This document shows, piece by piece, positions 33,335-42,516 of a stretch of DNA of 64,000 bases. The first letter of the stretch is position 1. Each line of letters starts with the position of its first letter. Source of the stretch: Allohoeflea poritis (GTDB lineage Bacteria > Pseudomonadota > Alphaproteobacteria > Rhizobiales > Rhizobiaceae); assembly GCF_027889715.1 (NCBI RefSeq), contig NZ_JAPJZH010000010.1:151387-215386 (forward strand), in the 5' to 3' direction. A program made the translations under genes and the position numbers. The notes under the pieces are model-generated. The model was not told the DNA's origin and ran no database searches. It saw only the letters and a list, made by a program, of their open reading frames with translations.

Positions 33335-34738
33335 TCAATCGCCATAGGCGGCCACCTCGTCGGAGAGGCCATCGATCATGCGGGTCGGCAGCAGATGCGA
33401 ACGGAATGTATCGCGGCGGTGCTTGTCCTTGAGTGTCGTCGATGGTCCGAAATAGAGCCGCACGCCGGCGAATGCGCGCGCATATCCGCTGTCGCCGAAC
33501 GAGCCGTCGGCAAACACCGAAAGCCCGGGCAGGGCCTCGATGCCGGGGCGGTACTCGACGCCCACCCGGCCGAGCAGGTCATGCTGCGGATTGGTCTCCG
33601 CGCCGATCGCCAGCATCAGGTCGTCATGGGAGTACCATTCGACATCGAGTCGGCCGAGCACGCCATCGTCGTTCGGCCCGTTGCCGGACTGGTAGCCGAC
33701 CATGCCCGACACGGTAACGTCCTCGAAATAGCCCTCGGCCTGCCCGGCGATGACCCAGATATCCTGCGTCGAGGTGAACAATGTGTCGGCATTGGAATGC
33801 ACGTAGCCGCCTGCCACTCCGACCAGGCCGACCTCCGGATCCCTCCAGAAAAAATGTCCCGCTCCGCCGACCACAAGTTCGCCGTCAATGCTGCCGAACA
33901 CTCCGTCAAAGCGGGCGCCGAACTGGTCGCCCAGCGGTACCACGGCGGCGCCCTCGAGAGCGACGGCGCCGTCGCCGTCCCGCACGCCGCCGAGAATGGC
34001 AAGCTCACCGTTCGGAGCGGAGACGGCGGGGTCCTGCGCCCGGGCGGCGGCAACAGAACCCACACCGAAGGTGGCGGCGAGAAACGCCGCATAAAGTCGT
34101 TTCCGGGTGCGGTTCAGTTGACCGCGCAGTGTCCGTATCGACTGGTCGTCGACCGGCGTTGTCGCCACCAATGGCCGCCGGTCCCCGACCCGGATGCGCA
34201 CGACCGGCGCGCTGTCGCCGCCGGTTTCGGCGGCCAGTGCCGCGCTCATCGTGTTCTCAACGCGTTCAATGACGGCGCATCGATCGTATCCGCCGGCCGA
34301 CAGCCGATCGTCATTGACGACGACAAACAAGGTCGCGGTCCGGCTGTGCCAGAGGAACTGATTTGCAATATCACCGCAGCATTCCCGCGCCGCCAGGGAC
34401 AGCGACACCAGCGTCCTTGCCCGCGAAAACACGCCGGTCGGATCGTAGACGACGGCGCCTTTGGTGAACGGTGCCAGGAATGACTGGAGCGATTGCGCGC
34501 GGGCAAGCGTTCTTGAGCTGTGCCGTTTCACGCAAAACCGGTATCCCTCGATCCGCTCGCGCAAGGTCTTGGCGAGGATGCGCGCCTGCGATCGGGACAT
34601 TGCGGAGCAGGACGCGTGAACCGTTACACGCGGGCGGCTTGTGCCATTCGGGAATTCAACGCCGGCGAAGAACGGGCGGCCAGGCGTTGCGTTGATTGCG
34701 TCCGCTATTTGAGCGGCGAGGTCCCCACCTTTATGCAT
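33335..34738 (-). CDS. two-part envelope protein, unknown
   Basis: A 467-residue protein with two unlike parts. Residues 1-215 are a soluble basic/Cys-containing domain (KGGDLAAQIADAINATPGRP ... AARECCGDIANQFLWHSRT). Then a hydrophobic, signal-like stretch (RLYAAFLAATFGVGSVAAA, AAARA-Q) leads to a beta-rich C-terminal part of glycine/aromatic repeats (GELAILGGVRDGDGAVALEG ... GVEYRPGIEALPGLSVFADG) resembling an outer-membrane or surface protein. The internal signal-like segment suggests either a type-II membrane protein or two genes fused; no family recognised. Confidence 0.55.
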   Translation of the reverse strand: MHKGGDLAAQIADAINATPGRPFFAGVEFPNGTSRPRVTVHASCSAMSRSQARILAKTLRERIEGYRFCVKRHSSRTLARAQSLQSFLAPFTKGAVVYDPTGVFSRARTLVSLSLAARECCGDIANQFLWHSRTATLFVVVNDDRLSAGGYDRCAVIERVENTMSAALAAETGGDSAPVVRIRVGDRRPLVATTPVDDQSIRTLRGQLNRTRKRLYAAFLAATFGVGSVAAARAQDPAVSAPNGELAILGGVRDGDGAVALEGAAVVPLGDQFGARFDGVFGSIDGELVVGGAGHFFWRDPEVGLVGVAGGYVHSNADTLFTSTQDIWVIAGQAEGYFEDVTVSGMVGYQSGNGPNDDGVLGRLDVEWYSHDDLMLAIGAETNPQHDLLGRVGVEYRPGIEALPGLSVFADGSFGDSGYARAFAGVRLYFGPSTTLKDKHRRDTFRSHLLPTRMIDGLSDEVAAYGD

Positions 34739-34899
34739 TCACGTCACCCACCTTGTTCAAACCACGTGCCGATACATTGTCGGGCTGGCACGATTGCCCC
34801 GTTTTTACATCACCCCTCGTGCGGCGCGCTATTGTCGAAACCTGCAACGGCCGCCGGATTCCGTTGGATTACCGAAGCCTATCGGGCCGGGTTCCGGCG

Positions 34900-35109
34900 C
34901 TATTCGATCAGGCCCTCTCTGATCGCTGTCGCGACCACATGCGGACGCGTTCGGCACTCCAGCTTCTCTTTCGCCTTGCTGACATGGTGGAGAACCGTGC
35001 GTTCCGTGATGCCGATGCGCTTGGCGATCGCCGAATCCGTCAGGCCCTCCGCCGCGAGTCGCAGCACTTCGATTTCCCGGTCCGTCAGATGTCCCACCTG
35101 TGCCCCCAA
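34900..35109 (-). CDS. lone LuxR-type (GerE) HTH protein
   Basis: About 69 residues consisting of a GerE/LuxR helix-turn-helix only: HLTDREIEVLRLAAEGLTDS followed by AIAKRIGITERTVLHHVSKAKEKL. The start is a TTG at 35109; the frame is closed by TAA only 12 codons upstream, so no sensor domain precedes it. It could be a real single-domain regulator or the stump of a truncated LuxR protein. It points toward the two-part envelope protein gene downstream (161 bases). Confidence 0.55.
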   Translation of the reverse strand: MGAQVGHLTDREIEVLRLAAEGLTDSAIAKRIGITERTVLHHVSKAKEKLECRTRPHVVATAIREGLIE

Positions 35110-35428
35110 TACCGGGTGTCCCAGTCCCGATGGCTGCGGGTATTACATCAAGGAATGCAACTGCTTTCAATGCCGCAAGCAAATTTTCTATTTGAAAATA
35201 AGTGTGGATTGGCGTTATCTGGTCGCAAAGAGCAGTCTTTGGAATAATTGTTTAAAAACAGGGTGTTTTCGGCGTGATCTTACAAATCGCCTTGTGCGTC
35301 GGCGAGCATGAAAATGCGGAGCGCGGGAAATGCCGTTTTCGATTCGAAAAGCCATTTGCCATTTCGGCAAGCCGGTGCTGAAAATAAGCCGGACTCGGAA
35401 ATGGGGGCACCACGGAGAGGAGTGACGC
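35110..35428. other. 319-base intergenic region
   Basis: No gene seen. It separates the LuxR-type HTH and the TetR regulator, which are divergent. The region is AT-richer than its surroundings. ATTTTC (35183-35188) and GAAAAT (35194-35199) are a perfect inverted repeat with a 5-base spacer and could be an operator; GAGAGGAG lies before the TetR ATG. Confidence 0.4.
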
Positions 35429-36040
35429 ATGGCAAGGGAAATTGGCGACATCCGGCGCGATGAGATTGTCGAGGCCGCTTATGCCGCGGTTGAAGAACAC
35501 GGCGTGCAGATGCCGAGCTTCGATCACATCGCCCGCGCCGGCAACATGTCGCGGCAGCTGGTGCGCCATTACTTCTCCGATCCCGAGGAACTTGCCGATC
35601 GCCTGTGTGACGCGCTGGCCGCAGCCTACAAGGACTGCCTGATGAAGGGGATCATCATGGCCGACGACAGCAGAAGGCTGACGGTGTTCCTCGATTTCTA
35701 CTTCAATTTCCTCTCAGAAAAGGGGCTGCCCAAACCCGCCGACGATGTCGTCTACGACGCCATGTTTGCCCTGGCCTCGACAAGCGAGAAAATACGCAAC
35801 AATCTCAAGGCGCAATACACGCTATTGCAGATGACGCTCGCTCATGAGATCCAGATCAGCCACCCGGAACTCAGGCAGTCCGATTGCGCGGAGCTCGGTT
35901 ATCTGATCGTCATTGTCATGTACGGACACTGGAAGATGGTCGCTTCTCTCGGTTTTGACGAGGCGTATAACCAGGTCTCCCGGCTGGCGCTGGACCGGCT
36001 TATCGCGTCATACGTAAAGGACCGCGAGGCATCGGAATAA
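35429..36040 (+). CDS. TetR-family transcriptional regulator
   Basis: A 203-residue repressor. HTH: RRDEIVEAAYAAVEEHGVQM, then SFDHIARAGNMSRQLVRHYF, which is the TetR recognition pattern. The C-terminal helical ligand domain (AYKDCLMKGIIMADDSRRLT ...) is variable. Ribosome site GAGAGGAG before the ATG. Target unknown: no transporter or enzyme gene is adjacent in the same unit. Confidence 0.9.
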   Translation: MAREIGDIRRDEIVEAAYAAVEEHGVQMPSFDHIARAGNMSRQLVRHYFSDPEELADRLCDALAAAYKDCLMKGIIMADDSRRLTVFLDFYFNFLSEKGLPKPADDVVYDAMFALASTSEKIRNNLKAQYTLLQMTLAHEIQISHPELRQSDCAELGYLIVIVMYGHWKMVASLGFDEAYNQVSRLALDRLIASYVKDREASE

Positions 36041-36113
36041 GGGCGCGGTACAGCAACCATCGTGTGTCAGGCGGCTGGACCCGGGACAGGCAGCGGATGG
36101 TATAACGCTGCCG

Positions 36114-36749
36114 CTACCCGGTTTTCATATAGCTGGCCCGGCAAAGCTTGGCCGATGTCAGGATGTGGAAGATGGACCAGCAGCAGATACCGATGAATTT
36201 TGCTCCATCCTCCAGGACAAAATGAAGGTTGCTGGTGCTTGGGTGCGCGACATCGACGACAAGGCTCAAAAACAGAAAGCCCAGGCCGAAGGCAAAGAGC
36301 ACAACATCCGATGACAGGATAACGCGCCAGCACCGCAACAAATAGGCGACGGCGAATCCGGCGATCGCAAGAAGCACTGCATTCTGGGGAATCCCGATTT
36401 TCGGCGCTATGTTCTCATGGAAAAGAAAGGCGTCATCGAGCGCCAGCCATGCCGTCAGCAGCCCTGCGAAGAGCGCAAACTCGAAGGCCTTTCGGTCGGT
36501 TTGCGTCGTAAAGAGAATATAGGCGGCGAACAGGCAGGTTGCCGCCGTTATGAACCAGAGGAACACGCCCAGATTGGAAATGATGCCCAGATAGGTCTGA
36601 CAGCAATTGTCTGTCACCGTCGCCGCGACAAGCGGATCAAGAAAGAGCAGCTTTGCTGGCACGAGCGGCTGAACATAGGCCGCGAGCGCTATCGCCGCCG
36701 GAACCAATACGACGACGAAGTGCAGCCAGTTCACTGATAAAGCACGCAT
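36114..36749 (-). CDS. multi-pass membrane protein, unknown
   Basis: A 211-residue protein with about six or seven hydrophobic helices. Conserved-looking polar residues sit in helices: AWLALDDAFLFHENIAP (DD...HE) and HFVLEDGAKFIGICCWS (ED), with VVDVAHPS between, which hints at a metal- or lipid-binding site as in ceramidase-like CREST hydrolases, though I cannot confirm membership. Start at 36749 preferred; a TTG start 11 codons upstream is possible. Convergent with the TetR gene. Confidence 0.6.
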   Translation of the reverse strand: MRALSVNWLHFVVVLVPAAIALAAYVQPLVPAKLLFLDPLVAATVTDNCCQTYLGIISNLGVFLWFITAATCLFAAYILFTTQTDRKAFEFALFAGLLTAWLALDDAFLFHENIAPKIGIPQNAVLLAIAGFAVAYLLRCWRVILSSDVVLFAFGLGFLFLSLVVDVAHPSTSNLHFVLEDGAKFIGICCWSIFHILTSAKLCRASYMKTG

Positions 36750-37059
36750 AATGAGCTCATTTTTATTGTCTGGAACAGTCAAGGTTACCCGTGCCTTCGA
36801 AAGATTGTCTTACGATTCCGGGATCCGTTGCCGCTTTTTTTCAGCATGGTTATCCCGGTGCTAATGCATCGAGACGCCAATCAACGAATTTTAACCCCGT
36901 GCCGCCAGTTCGCGGCGATGCCGTTCTCGGGCTTTCGGTTGCCGCGATTGGTCGCGCAAGGATCAATGAGGGTTTGCAAATGCCGGTTCGCCATGCAGTA
37001 TCGCGATGATTCCACCCGGTAGTCGCGTGAGCGACAATTGAAAACGAGAGAGCAAGCCC
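36750..37059. other. 310-base intergenic region
   Basis: No gene found between the divergent membrane-protein gene and the M20 amidohydrolase gene. A short inverted repeat GTCGC-GTGA-GCGAC occurs at 37022-37035, 25 bases before the GTG start of the amidohydrolase. The last 20 bases before that GTG are the part shared with the remnant at 30 kb. Confidence 0.4.
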
Positions 37060-38229
37060 GTGCCGATCAAGAACAGATATGCCGAAATGCTGGACGAGAT
37101 CACCGGCTGGCGGCGTGATTTTCATGCCCACCCGGAGTTGCTGTTCGAGGTGCACCGCACCGCAGGCAAGGTCGCCGAAATGCTGCGCGGCTTCGGCTGT
37201 GACGAGGTCGTCGAGGGGATCGGGCGGACCGGCGTCGTCGGCGTCATCAAGGGCAGGACGAATGACAACGGCAGGGTGATCGGCCTGCGCGCCGACATGG
37301 ATGCGTTGCCCATCAACGAGGCGACGGACCTCGAATACGCCTCCAATACGCCCGGAATGATGCATGCCTGCGGCCATGACGGGCATACGGCGATGCTGCT
37401 GGGGGCGGCGAAATATCTTTCCGAGACGCGCAATTTCGACGGCACGGCCATCGTGGTCTTCCAGCCGGCGGAGGAGGGCGGCGCGGGCGGCCTCGAAATG
37501 TGCCGCGACGGGCTGATGGACCGCTTCGGCATCCAGGAGATTTACGGCCTGCACAATGCGCCGGGCCTGCCGGTGGGCCATTTCGCGATCCGGCCGGGTG
37601 CGCTGCTGGCCTCGTCCGATGAGTTCGAGATCGTGGTCACGGGCAAGGGCGGCCATGCGGCCGAGCCGCACAAATCCGTCGACACCACGCTGGTCGCCGC
37701 GCAGATCCTGATTTCCCTGCAGACGATCGTGTCGCGCAATATCGACCCGCTGCACCGCGTGGTCGTCACCGTCGGCGCGTTCCAGACCGACAGCGAGGCA
37801 AGCAACGTCATCGCCAACCAGGTCAGAATGGCGGGAACGGTCCGCACGCTGGACGCGGAAAACCGCGCATTCGCCGAACAGCGCATCCGCGAAGTTGCCG
37901 AGGGAACGGCCTCGGCCATGGGCGCGAGCGTCGAGATCAAATGGGAGCGCGGCTACCCGGTCACCATGAACACACCGGAGAACACCGTCTTTGCGGCGGA
38001 TGTCGCACGCTCGATCACCGGCAATGTGATCGACAATGTCGATCCGATCATGCCGGCCGAGGATTTCAGCTACATGCTGGAAGAACGGCCCGGGGCCTAT
38101 ATATTCGTCGGCAACGGCGACAGCGCCGTGTGTCATCACCCCGAATACAATTTCAACGACGAGGCCATCCCCTTCGGGTCGAGCTGGTTGTCCGGGATGA
38201 TCGAGGCCCGCATGCCGGTCGCGGAGTGA
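37060..38229 (+). CDS. M20 family amidohydrolase (hippuricase-like)
   Basis: A 389-residue zinc amidohydrolase of the M20D group (hippurate hydrolase, IAA-amino-acid hydrolase). Metal and catalytic motifs in order: HAHPELLFE (22-30), GLRADMDALP (D79), MHACGHDGHTAM (H102, H106, H109), QPAEEGGAG (E, general base) and, late, IMPAEDFSYMLEERPGAY with YNFNDEAIPFG. GTG start at 37060. Cytoplasmic; cleaves N-acyl amino acids. Substrate not fixed. A 5' fragment of a near-identical gene start lies at 30055, so a paralogue once existed. Confidence 0.88.
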   Translation: MPIKNRYAEMLDEITGWRRDFHAHPELLFEVHRTAGKVAEMLRGFGCDEVVEGIGRTGVVGVIKGRTNDNGRVIGLRADMDALPINEATDLEYASNTPGMMHACGHDGHTAMLLGAAKYLSETRNFDGTAIVVFQPAEEGGAGGLEMCRDGLMDRFGIQEIYGLHNAPGLPVGHFAIRPGALLASSDEFEIVVTGKGGHAAEPHKSVDTTLVAAQILISLQTIVSRNIDPLHRVVVTVGAFQTDSEASNVIANQVRMAGTVRTLDAENRAFAEQRIREVAEGTASAMGASVEIKWERGYPVTMNTPENTVFAADVARSITGNVIDNVDPIMPAEDFSYMLEERPGAYIFVGNGDSAVCHHPEYNFNDEAIPFGSSWLSGMIEARMPVAE

Positions 38230-38238
38230 CCGGGACTG

Positions 38239-38988
38239 CTATCCCTCGAACCGCTCCCACCCACCGGCCATGAGGTGCTCCTGCGGCAGGAAGCGGGTCT
38301 TGTAGTCCATCTTGCGCGAGCCGTTGACCCAGTAGCCGAGATAGACATGGGGCAGGCCGCGGTCCTGGGCGCGGCGGATATGATCGAGGATCATGTAGCT
38401 ACCAAGCGAGCGGTCGGAATAGTCCGGGTCGAAGAAAGAGTAGACCATCGAGAGCCCGTCGCCCATCAGGTCGCTGAGCGCCACGGCAATCAGCCGGCCA
38501 CGCCCGTCATCGTCCTTGCCGATGCTGTCGCCGGCGAGCCGGTACTCGATAATGCGCGTCGGCACATGGGTGTCCTCGACCATCATCGCATAGTCGAGCA
38601 CGGTCATGTCCGACATGCCGCCTTCCTGGTGGCGCGCGTCGAGATAGCCGCGGAAGAGGGAATATTGCTCGCTGGACGGCTCGGCCGGAAACTCCGTTGC
38701 GACAACATCCTTGTTGCGCACCAGGATACGCTTCATCGAGCGGTTCGGCTTGTATTCGCCGGCCAGGATGCGTACCGAAATGCAGGCCCGGCAGCTCTCA
38801 CAGGCCGGCCGGTAGGCGATGTTCTGCGAGCGGCGGAAGCCGCCCTGTGTCAAAAGGTCGTTCAAGTCCGCCGCCTTGTCGCCCACCAGATGGGTGAACA
38901 CTTTCCGCTCGAACTGCCCTTCAAGATAAGGGCACGGGGAGGGGGCCGTCAGGAAGAACTGCGGAGACTGGACGGGCTGGTTCATCAT
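38239..38988 (-). CDS. bpt: arginyl-/leucyl-tRNA-protein transferase
   Basis: A 249-residue N-end-rule aminoacyltransferase (Bpt/Ate1 group), which adds Leu or Arg to acidic N-termini for ClpS/ClpAP degradation. Family blocks: [20 protein letters not shown], then [20 protein letters not shown] (paired Cys), [16 protein letters not shown], and [20 protein letters not shown] plus [19 protein letters not shown]. Full length. Alpha-proteobacterial members usually transfer Leu (Bpt). Convergent with the amidohydrolase. Confidence 0.93.
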   Translation of the reverse strand: MMNQPVQSPQFFLTAPSPCPYLEGQFERKVFTHLVGDKAADLNDLLTQGGFRRSQNIAYRPACESCRACISVRILAGEYKPNRSMKRILVRNKDVVATEFPAEPSSEQYSLFRGYLDARHQEGGMSDMTVLDYAMMVEDTHVPTRIIEYRLAGDSIGKDDDGRGRLIAVALSDLMGDGLSMVYSFFDPDYSDRSLGSYMILDHIRRAQDRGLPHVYLGYWVNGSRKMDYKTRFLPQEHLMAGGWERFEG

Positions 38989-39027
38989 CGATCGGTGCGT
39001 GATTCCTTTTGCACAGGCTGGCGGGAA

Positions 39028-40869
39028 TTATAGTCCATAATACCACGGCGCAATAAAGGAAAATGTCAACCAGATGATCACAACAAGGGGAAGGCCGGCT
39101 TTCAGATAGTCGCGGAAGCTGTAGTGGCCGGGGCCCATGACAAGCAGGTTCGTCTGGTAGCCGATGGGCGTGGCGAAACTGGCATTGGCGGCAAAGATCA
39201 CAGCCGCGATAAAGGCCTCCTGTGGCGCGCCGAGACGCGTTGCGATGCCGAGCGCGATGGGAATGAACAGCACCGCCGTCGCGTTGTTGCTGAGAATATT
39301 GGTGACGACCGCCATCACCACGAAGAGCACCGACAGCACCACCGGCACGGGCGCGCCCCGCAGCGCCATGACGGTGGCTTCGGCGATCAGCGCGGCGCCG
39401 CCCGTCGCCTGCAGCGCCGTCGCCAGCGCGATCGACGATCCGACGAGCAGGAAGACCTGCCGGTCGAAGGCGCGCGCCGCCTGGTAGATGGTCAGGCACC
39501 CGAAGGCGAGCATCAGCGCGGCGCCCGTTATGGCGCTGACGACAATGGGCAGGATGTTGAAGGCCGAGAACACGATGATGGCAAGGAAGATCGAGATGGC
39601 GATCATCGCCTTGCGGCTCTGCGGCACCGGTTCGGCGGAATGTTCGAGGAGCAGAAGATCGTGGTCGCCGCGCAACTGCATGATCTGCTCGTAATTGCCG
39701 CCGAGCAGCAGCGTGTCGCCCGGCTCCAGCCGGATCTCCGACAGCGGCATGCGCGCCATGCGGCTCTTGCGCTGTACGCCGAAGACGGAAACGCCGTGGC
39801 GGGCGCGGATGCCGGATAGCTGGATGGTGCGCCCGGCAAAGCGCGAGCCCGGCGCGACCACGGCTTCGACGAGATGATAGTCGGGGCCGGGGCGTTGCCG
39901 GTCGTCGCCGGCTTCCTCGCGCTCGCCGCCGCTTTCGGCCGTCTCGTCAGGCTCGGCTACGGCGCTGCCCAGCGCCAGCGCCCGCGAGAAAGCGCGCCGC
40001 GTACCGGTGACCACCAGCGTATCGCCAGCCGAGATGGTGATGTCTTCAAAGGGCGGCAGGATCGGCACGTCCCGACGGTGCATCAGCCGTGGCGTCAGGT
40101 CGATAATGCCCGGAAACATGCCGGCTTTCGACTTGATGCCGATATAGGGATGGCCGGCGCCAACCGGAATTTCACCGATGAACTGCGCGCCCTGTGCCGT
40201 ATTATCCCGCGTCATGACGGAGGGCCGCTCGCGCATCATCGATGGCATCACAAAGAGCACGTATAGCCCGCCGACGAGGGCGAGGATCGAGCCCATGCCG
40301 GTCAGATCAAAGAAATTGACCGTGACGCCGTAATCCTGCGCGACGCCAGCCGCGATCAAGTTGGTCGAGGAGCCGAGCAGCGTCGTCATGCCGCCGAGGA
40401 TGCACATGAAGGAGAGCGGCATGAACGCCCGAAAACCCGGATAGTTGCGCTGCGCCGCGATCACCGTGAGGATCGGAATGAAGATGACGACGACCGGCGT
40501 GTTGTTCAGAAAGGCGCTCAAAATGCCCGCCGCGATGACGACGAGGAAGATGGCGCGCCGTCCGCTGGTCCCGCCGAGGCGACCGATATTGCGCGCCGGC
40601 TCGTCCACCGCATCGGTCGCGAAGAGGCCTTGGCCAACGATCAGCAGCGCGATCACGGTGGCGAGCGCCGGGTCGGAAAAGCCGGCAAGCAGCCGTCCCG
40701 GAGTCAGCTCCGCGCCGCTTCCGCTCGCATAGGGAAAAAGGCCGAAAAAGATGAGCAGGACGGAAAGGCTTCCAAGCGAAACCGCTTCCATCGAAAATCG
40801 TTCAGAGGCATAGGCGATGATCGTCGCACCAATGATGACGAAGGTCGCCCACAGATGGAAATCCTGCAT
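39028..40869 (-). CDS. SLC13/DASS-type anion transporter with TrkA-C domains
   Basis: A 613-residue membrane transporter. Two halves of the CitMHS/DASS fold surround two TrkA-C (RCK-C) domains: first MHRRDVPILPPFEDITISAG ... GDTLVVTGTRRAF, second VVAPGSRFAGRTIQLSGI ... LEPGDTLLLGGNYEQIMQL. Membrane motifs include LSAFLNNTPVVVIFIPILTV and LSNNATAVLFIPIALGIATR, each with the NNTP/NNAT signature of the family. Likely Na+- or H+-coupled uptake of sulfate or dicarboxylate. The start is at 40869, after AGGCAGG. Confidence 0.88.
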   Translation of the reverse strand: MQDFHLWATFVIIGATIIAYASERFSMEAVSLGSLSVLLIFFGLFPYASGSGAELTPGRLLAGFSDPALATVIALLIVGQGLFATDAVDEPARNIGRLGGTSGRRAIFLVVIAAGILSAFLNNTPVVVIFIPILTVIAAQRNYPGFRAFMPLSFMCILGGMTTLLGSSTNLIAAGVAQDYGVTVNFFDLTGMGSILALVGGLYVLFVMPSMMRERPSVMTRDNTAQGAQFIGEIPVGAGHPYIGIKSKAGMFPGIIDLTPRLMHRRDVPILPPFEDITISAGDTLVVTGTRRAFSRALALGSAVAEPDETAESGGEREEAGDDRQRPGPDYHLVEAVVAPGSRFAGRTIQLSGIRARHGVSVFGVQRKSRMARMPLSEIRLEPGDTLLLGGNYEQIMQLRGDHDLLLLEHSAEPVPQSRKAMIAISIFLAIIVFSAFNILPIVVSAITGAALMLAFGCLTIYQAARAFDRQVFLLVGSSIALATALQATGGAALIAEATVMALRGAPVPVVLSVLFVVMAVVTNILSNNATAVLFIPIALGIATRLGAPQEAFIAAVIFAANASFATPIGYQTNLLVMGPGHYSFRDYLKAGLPLVVIIWLTFSFIAPWYYGL

Positions 40870-41021
40870 GCCCTGCCTTTGGTTTTCTGCGCCGGGCTGG
40901 GATTCTATCCGTCGGGCTGCCGCGATCAAAGCGGCATATTGCCTTTATGCGTGTAATTTTGGCGGGGCTTTGCCGAAGATGCGCCTGTGCCGGAAAAGCG
41001 TTCTAACGGGGCAATGCGGCC

Positions 41022-41459
41022 TCAGATATCGTCTCGGATCACATACACACCCAGAAGCAGGTCGTGCAGAAGCTGCTTGCGCGGCGTGAACAGGCAGATC
41101 AGCAGGATCGGGATGAAGACGACGTTGCCGATCCAGAACAGCACCGCGTGCACCATGGCAAGCATCGGATCGACCAGCTGCCCATCGGTGCGCACCATAT
41201 GGACGCCCATGATCTGCATGCCGGGCGTTGCCTGCCGGATGCCGCCCATCGTGAAGCCGACATAGGGCAGGGCGACGACGGCGAAAAGCACGGAATAAAG
41301 CATCCAGCCAAGGCCGAAGCTGAAAACACCGATGAAAAAGATCAGGATGGCGACGGGAATGCAGAGCACCAGCACCAGCGCGTAGTCGATGAAGAAAGCC
41401 AGAATGCGCCGCGAGCGCACGCCCGAATAGAGCTTCCAGGAATCGTGGCTGTCTTCCAT
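41022..41459 (-). CDS. RDD family membrane protein
   Basis: A 145-residue protein with three membrane helices in the RDD pattern: SGVRSRRILAFFIDYALVLV (R..D), FVVVALPYVG-like region, TPGMQIMGVHMVRTDGQLVD and RKQLLHDLLLGVYVI (final D). Function of RDD proteins is largely unknown; some are Na+/H+ antiporters. ATG at 41459 used; upstream in-frame starts add 40 residues without domain content. Confidence 0.88.
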   Translation of the reverse strand: MEDSHDSWKLYSGVRSRRILAFFIDYALVLVLCIPVAILIFFIGVFSFGLGWMLYSVLFAVVALPYVGFTMGGIRQATPGMQIMGVHMVRTDGQLVDPMLAMVHAVLFWIGNVVFIPILLICLFTPRKQLLHDLLLGVYVIRDDI

Positions 41460-41670
41460 TTCCTTCACCTTAAAGATCCGATTGAAGCCCCGTTGGCCCG
41501 CATTGGATTCAGCTTTGAGTTGACGCGATACTAGAATGACTAAAGCAGATTCAGGCCGGTTTATCACGCCTGTTTGCAATATGGTCTGTGGACCGATCGC
41601 GCTTCTTTTCGTGTACCATCACCGGTTATATCGGTATCGTCGATGCCACATGCAACAAGGGGACCGCGCG

Positions 41671-42375
41671 ATGAACATGCGGATAAATCTGGCTCGGTCA
41701 TCGAGCCTCTATGATATCGACCCGGAGGTTATTCCGGCATCGCTTCGATCCGATATTCTGGACTGTATCCGCGCGCAAAAGAATGCCGCAAAAGAAGAGA
41801 TGGAGCGTTTTGAGCCTGCCGCCGATGCCGCCGAGCACGTATCGCGTGCGGCACTTGAGAGCATCCTCAAAACCGGCCGCGACGTACACGGCATCGCCAG
41901 CGAAAGCGAAATCTCGAATGTCATCCACTTCAGTGCCAGTCACATTGAGGGCTCGGTACATGACAAGACGGTCAAACGTCTGCGCAGTCATGTGGATGAC
42001 CAGATGGGCGGTCTTTTGAAGACACTGTTCAAATCGGGCCACAAAATGAAAGCCCGGACCAGCGGACATTTCTGGTATCCACCAGGATCTTTCATGTCCT
42101 GGCACACGAACAGCAAGGCGCCCGGATGGCGTGTCTATATAAATTATGCAGAGACGGAAGGTGATTCCTTTTTTCGCTACTTCCAGCAGGACACGGGTGA
42201 AGTTGTCACGCTTGAAGACCGGCATTGGAACCTGCGCGTGTTCCCGGTCAGCCAGAAAACGCCGTTTTGGCATTGCGTCCATTCCCAGACACACCGTTTC
42301 AGCCTCGGATACTTGTTGGTGGATTACTCCCTGATACCGCGATTGAAGCGCAACGTTCGGCGAATGTTCACTTGA
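41671..42375 (+). CDS. 2OG-Fe(II) oxygenase-like protein, phage-type
   Basis: A 234-residue protein. A helical N-terminal half (SSLYDIDPEVIPASLRSDIL ...) precedes a jelly-roll core: YPPGSFMSWHTNSKAPGWRV (H145, N147), SFFRYFQQDTGEVVTLEDRH and HCVHSQTHRFSLGYLLV (H204, R209). The first metal motif is HxN rather than the usual HxD. Resembles the 2OG-Fe(II) oxygenases found in marine phages and their relatives. Start at 41671 is placed after GGGGA; the frame continues 45 codons upstream. Substrate unknown. Monocistronic. Confidence 0.65.
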   Translation: MNMRINLARSSSLYDIDPEVIPASLRSDILDCIRAQKNAAKEEMERFEPAADAAEHVSRAALESILKTGRDVHGIASESEISNVIHFSASHIEGSVHDKTVKRLRSHVDDQMGGLLKTLFKSGHKMKARTSGHFWYPPGSFMSWHTNSKAPGWRVYINYAETEGDSFFRYFQQDTGEVVTLEDRHWNLRVFPVSQKTPFWHCVHSQTHRFSLGYLLVDYSLIPRLKRNVRRMFT

Positions 42376-42389
42376 CCTCACCCTGCTCC

Positions 42390-42426
42390 AAAAAGCGGCG
42401 CCCGCGGCAGTTGGGGGCCGCGGGCG
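42390..42426 (-). terminator. intrinsic terminator for hemB
   Basis: CGCCCGCGGC (42399-42408) and GCCGCGGGCG (42417-42426) form a 10-bp perfect stem with an 8-base loop; on the minus strand the stem is followed closely by TTTTT (42390-42394). It lies about 90 bases after the hemB stop. Confidence 0.7.
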
Positions 42427-42516
42427 TTGGGGGAGGTCTTGCGTATTGGGTGTTTGGTAAAACTTGAGGTGGGGATTGCTTCGCGCCCGTTCAAGGGCTT
42501 GCTGTGAATTTGCCGT

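Noticed and set aside
31359..33338. 659-residue minus-strand frame opposite DUF2194
   Set aside because: Antisense shadow; DUF2194 motifs are on the + strand.
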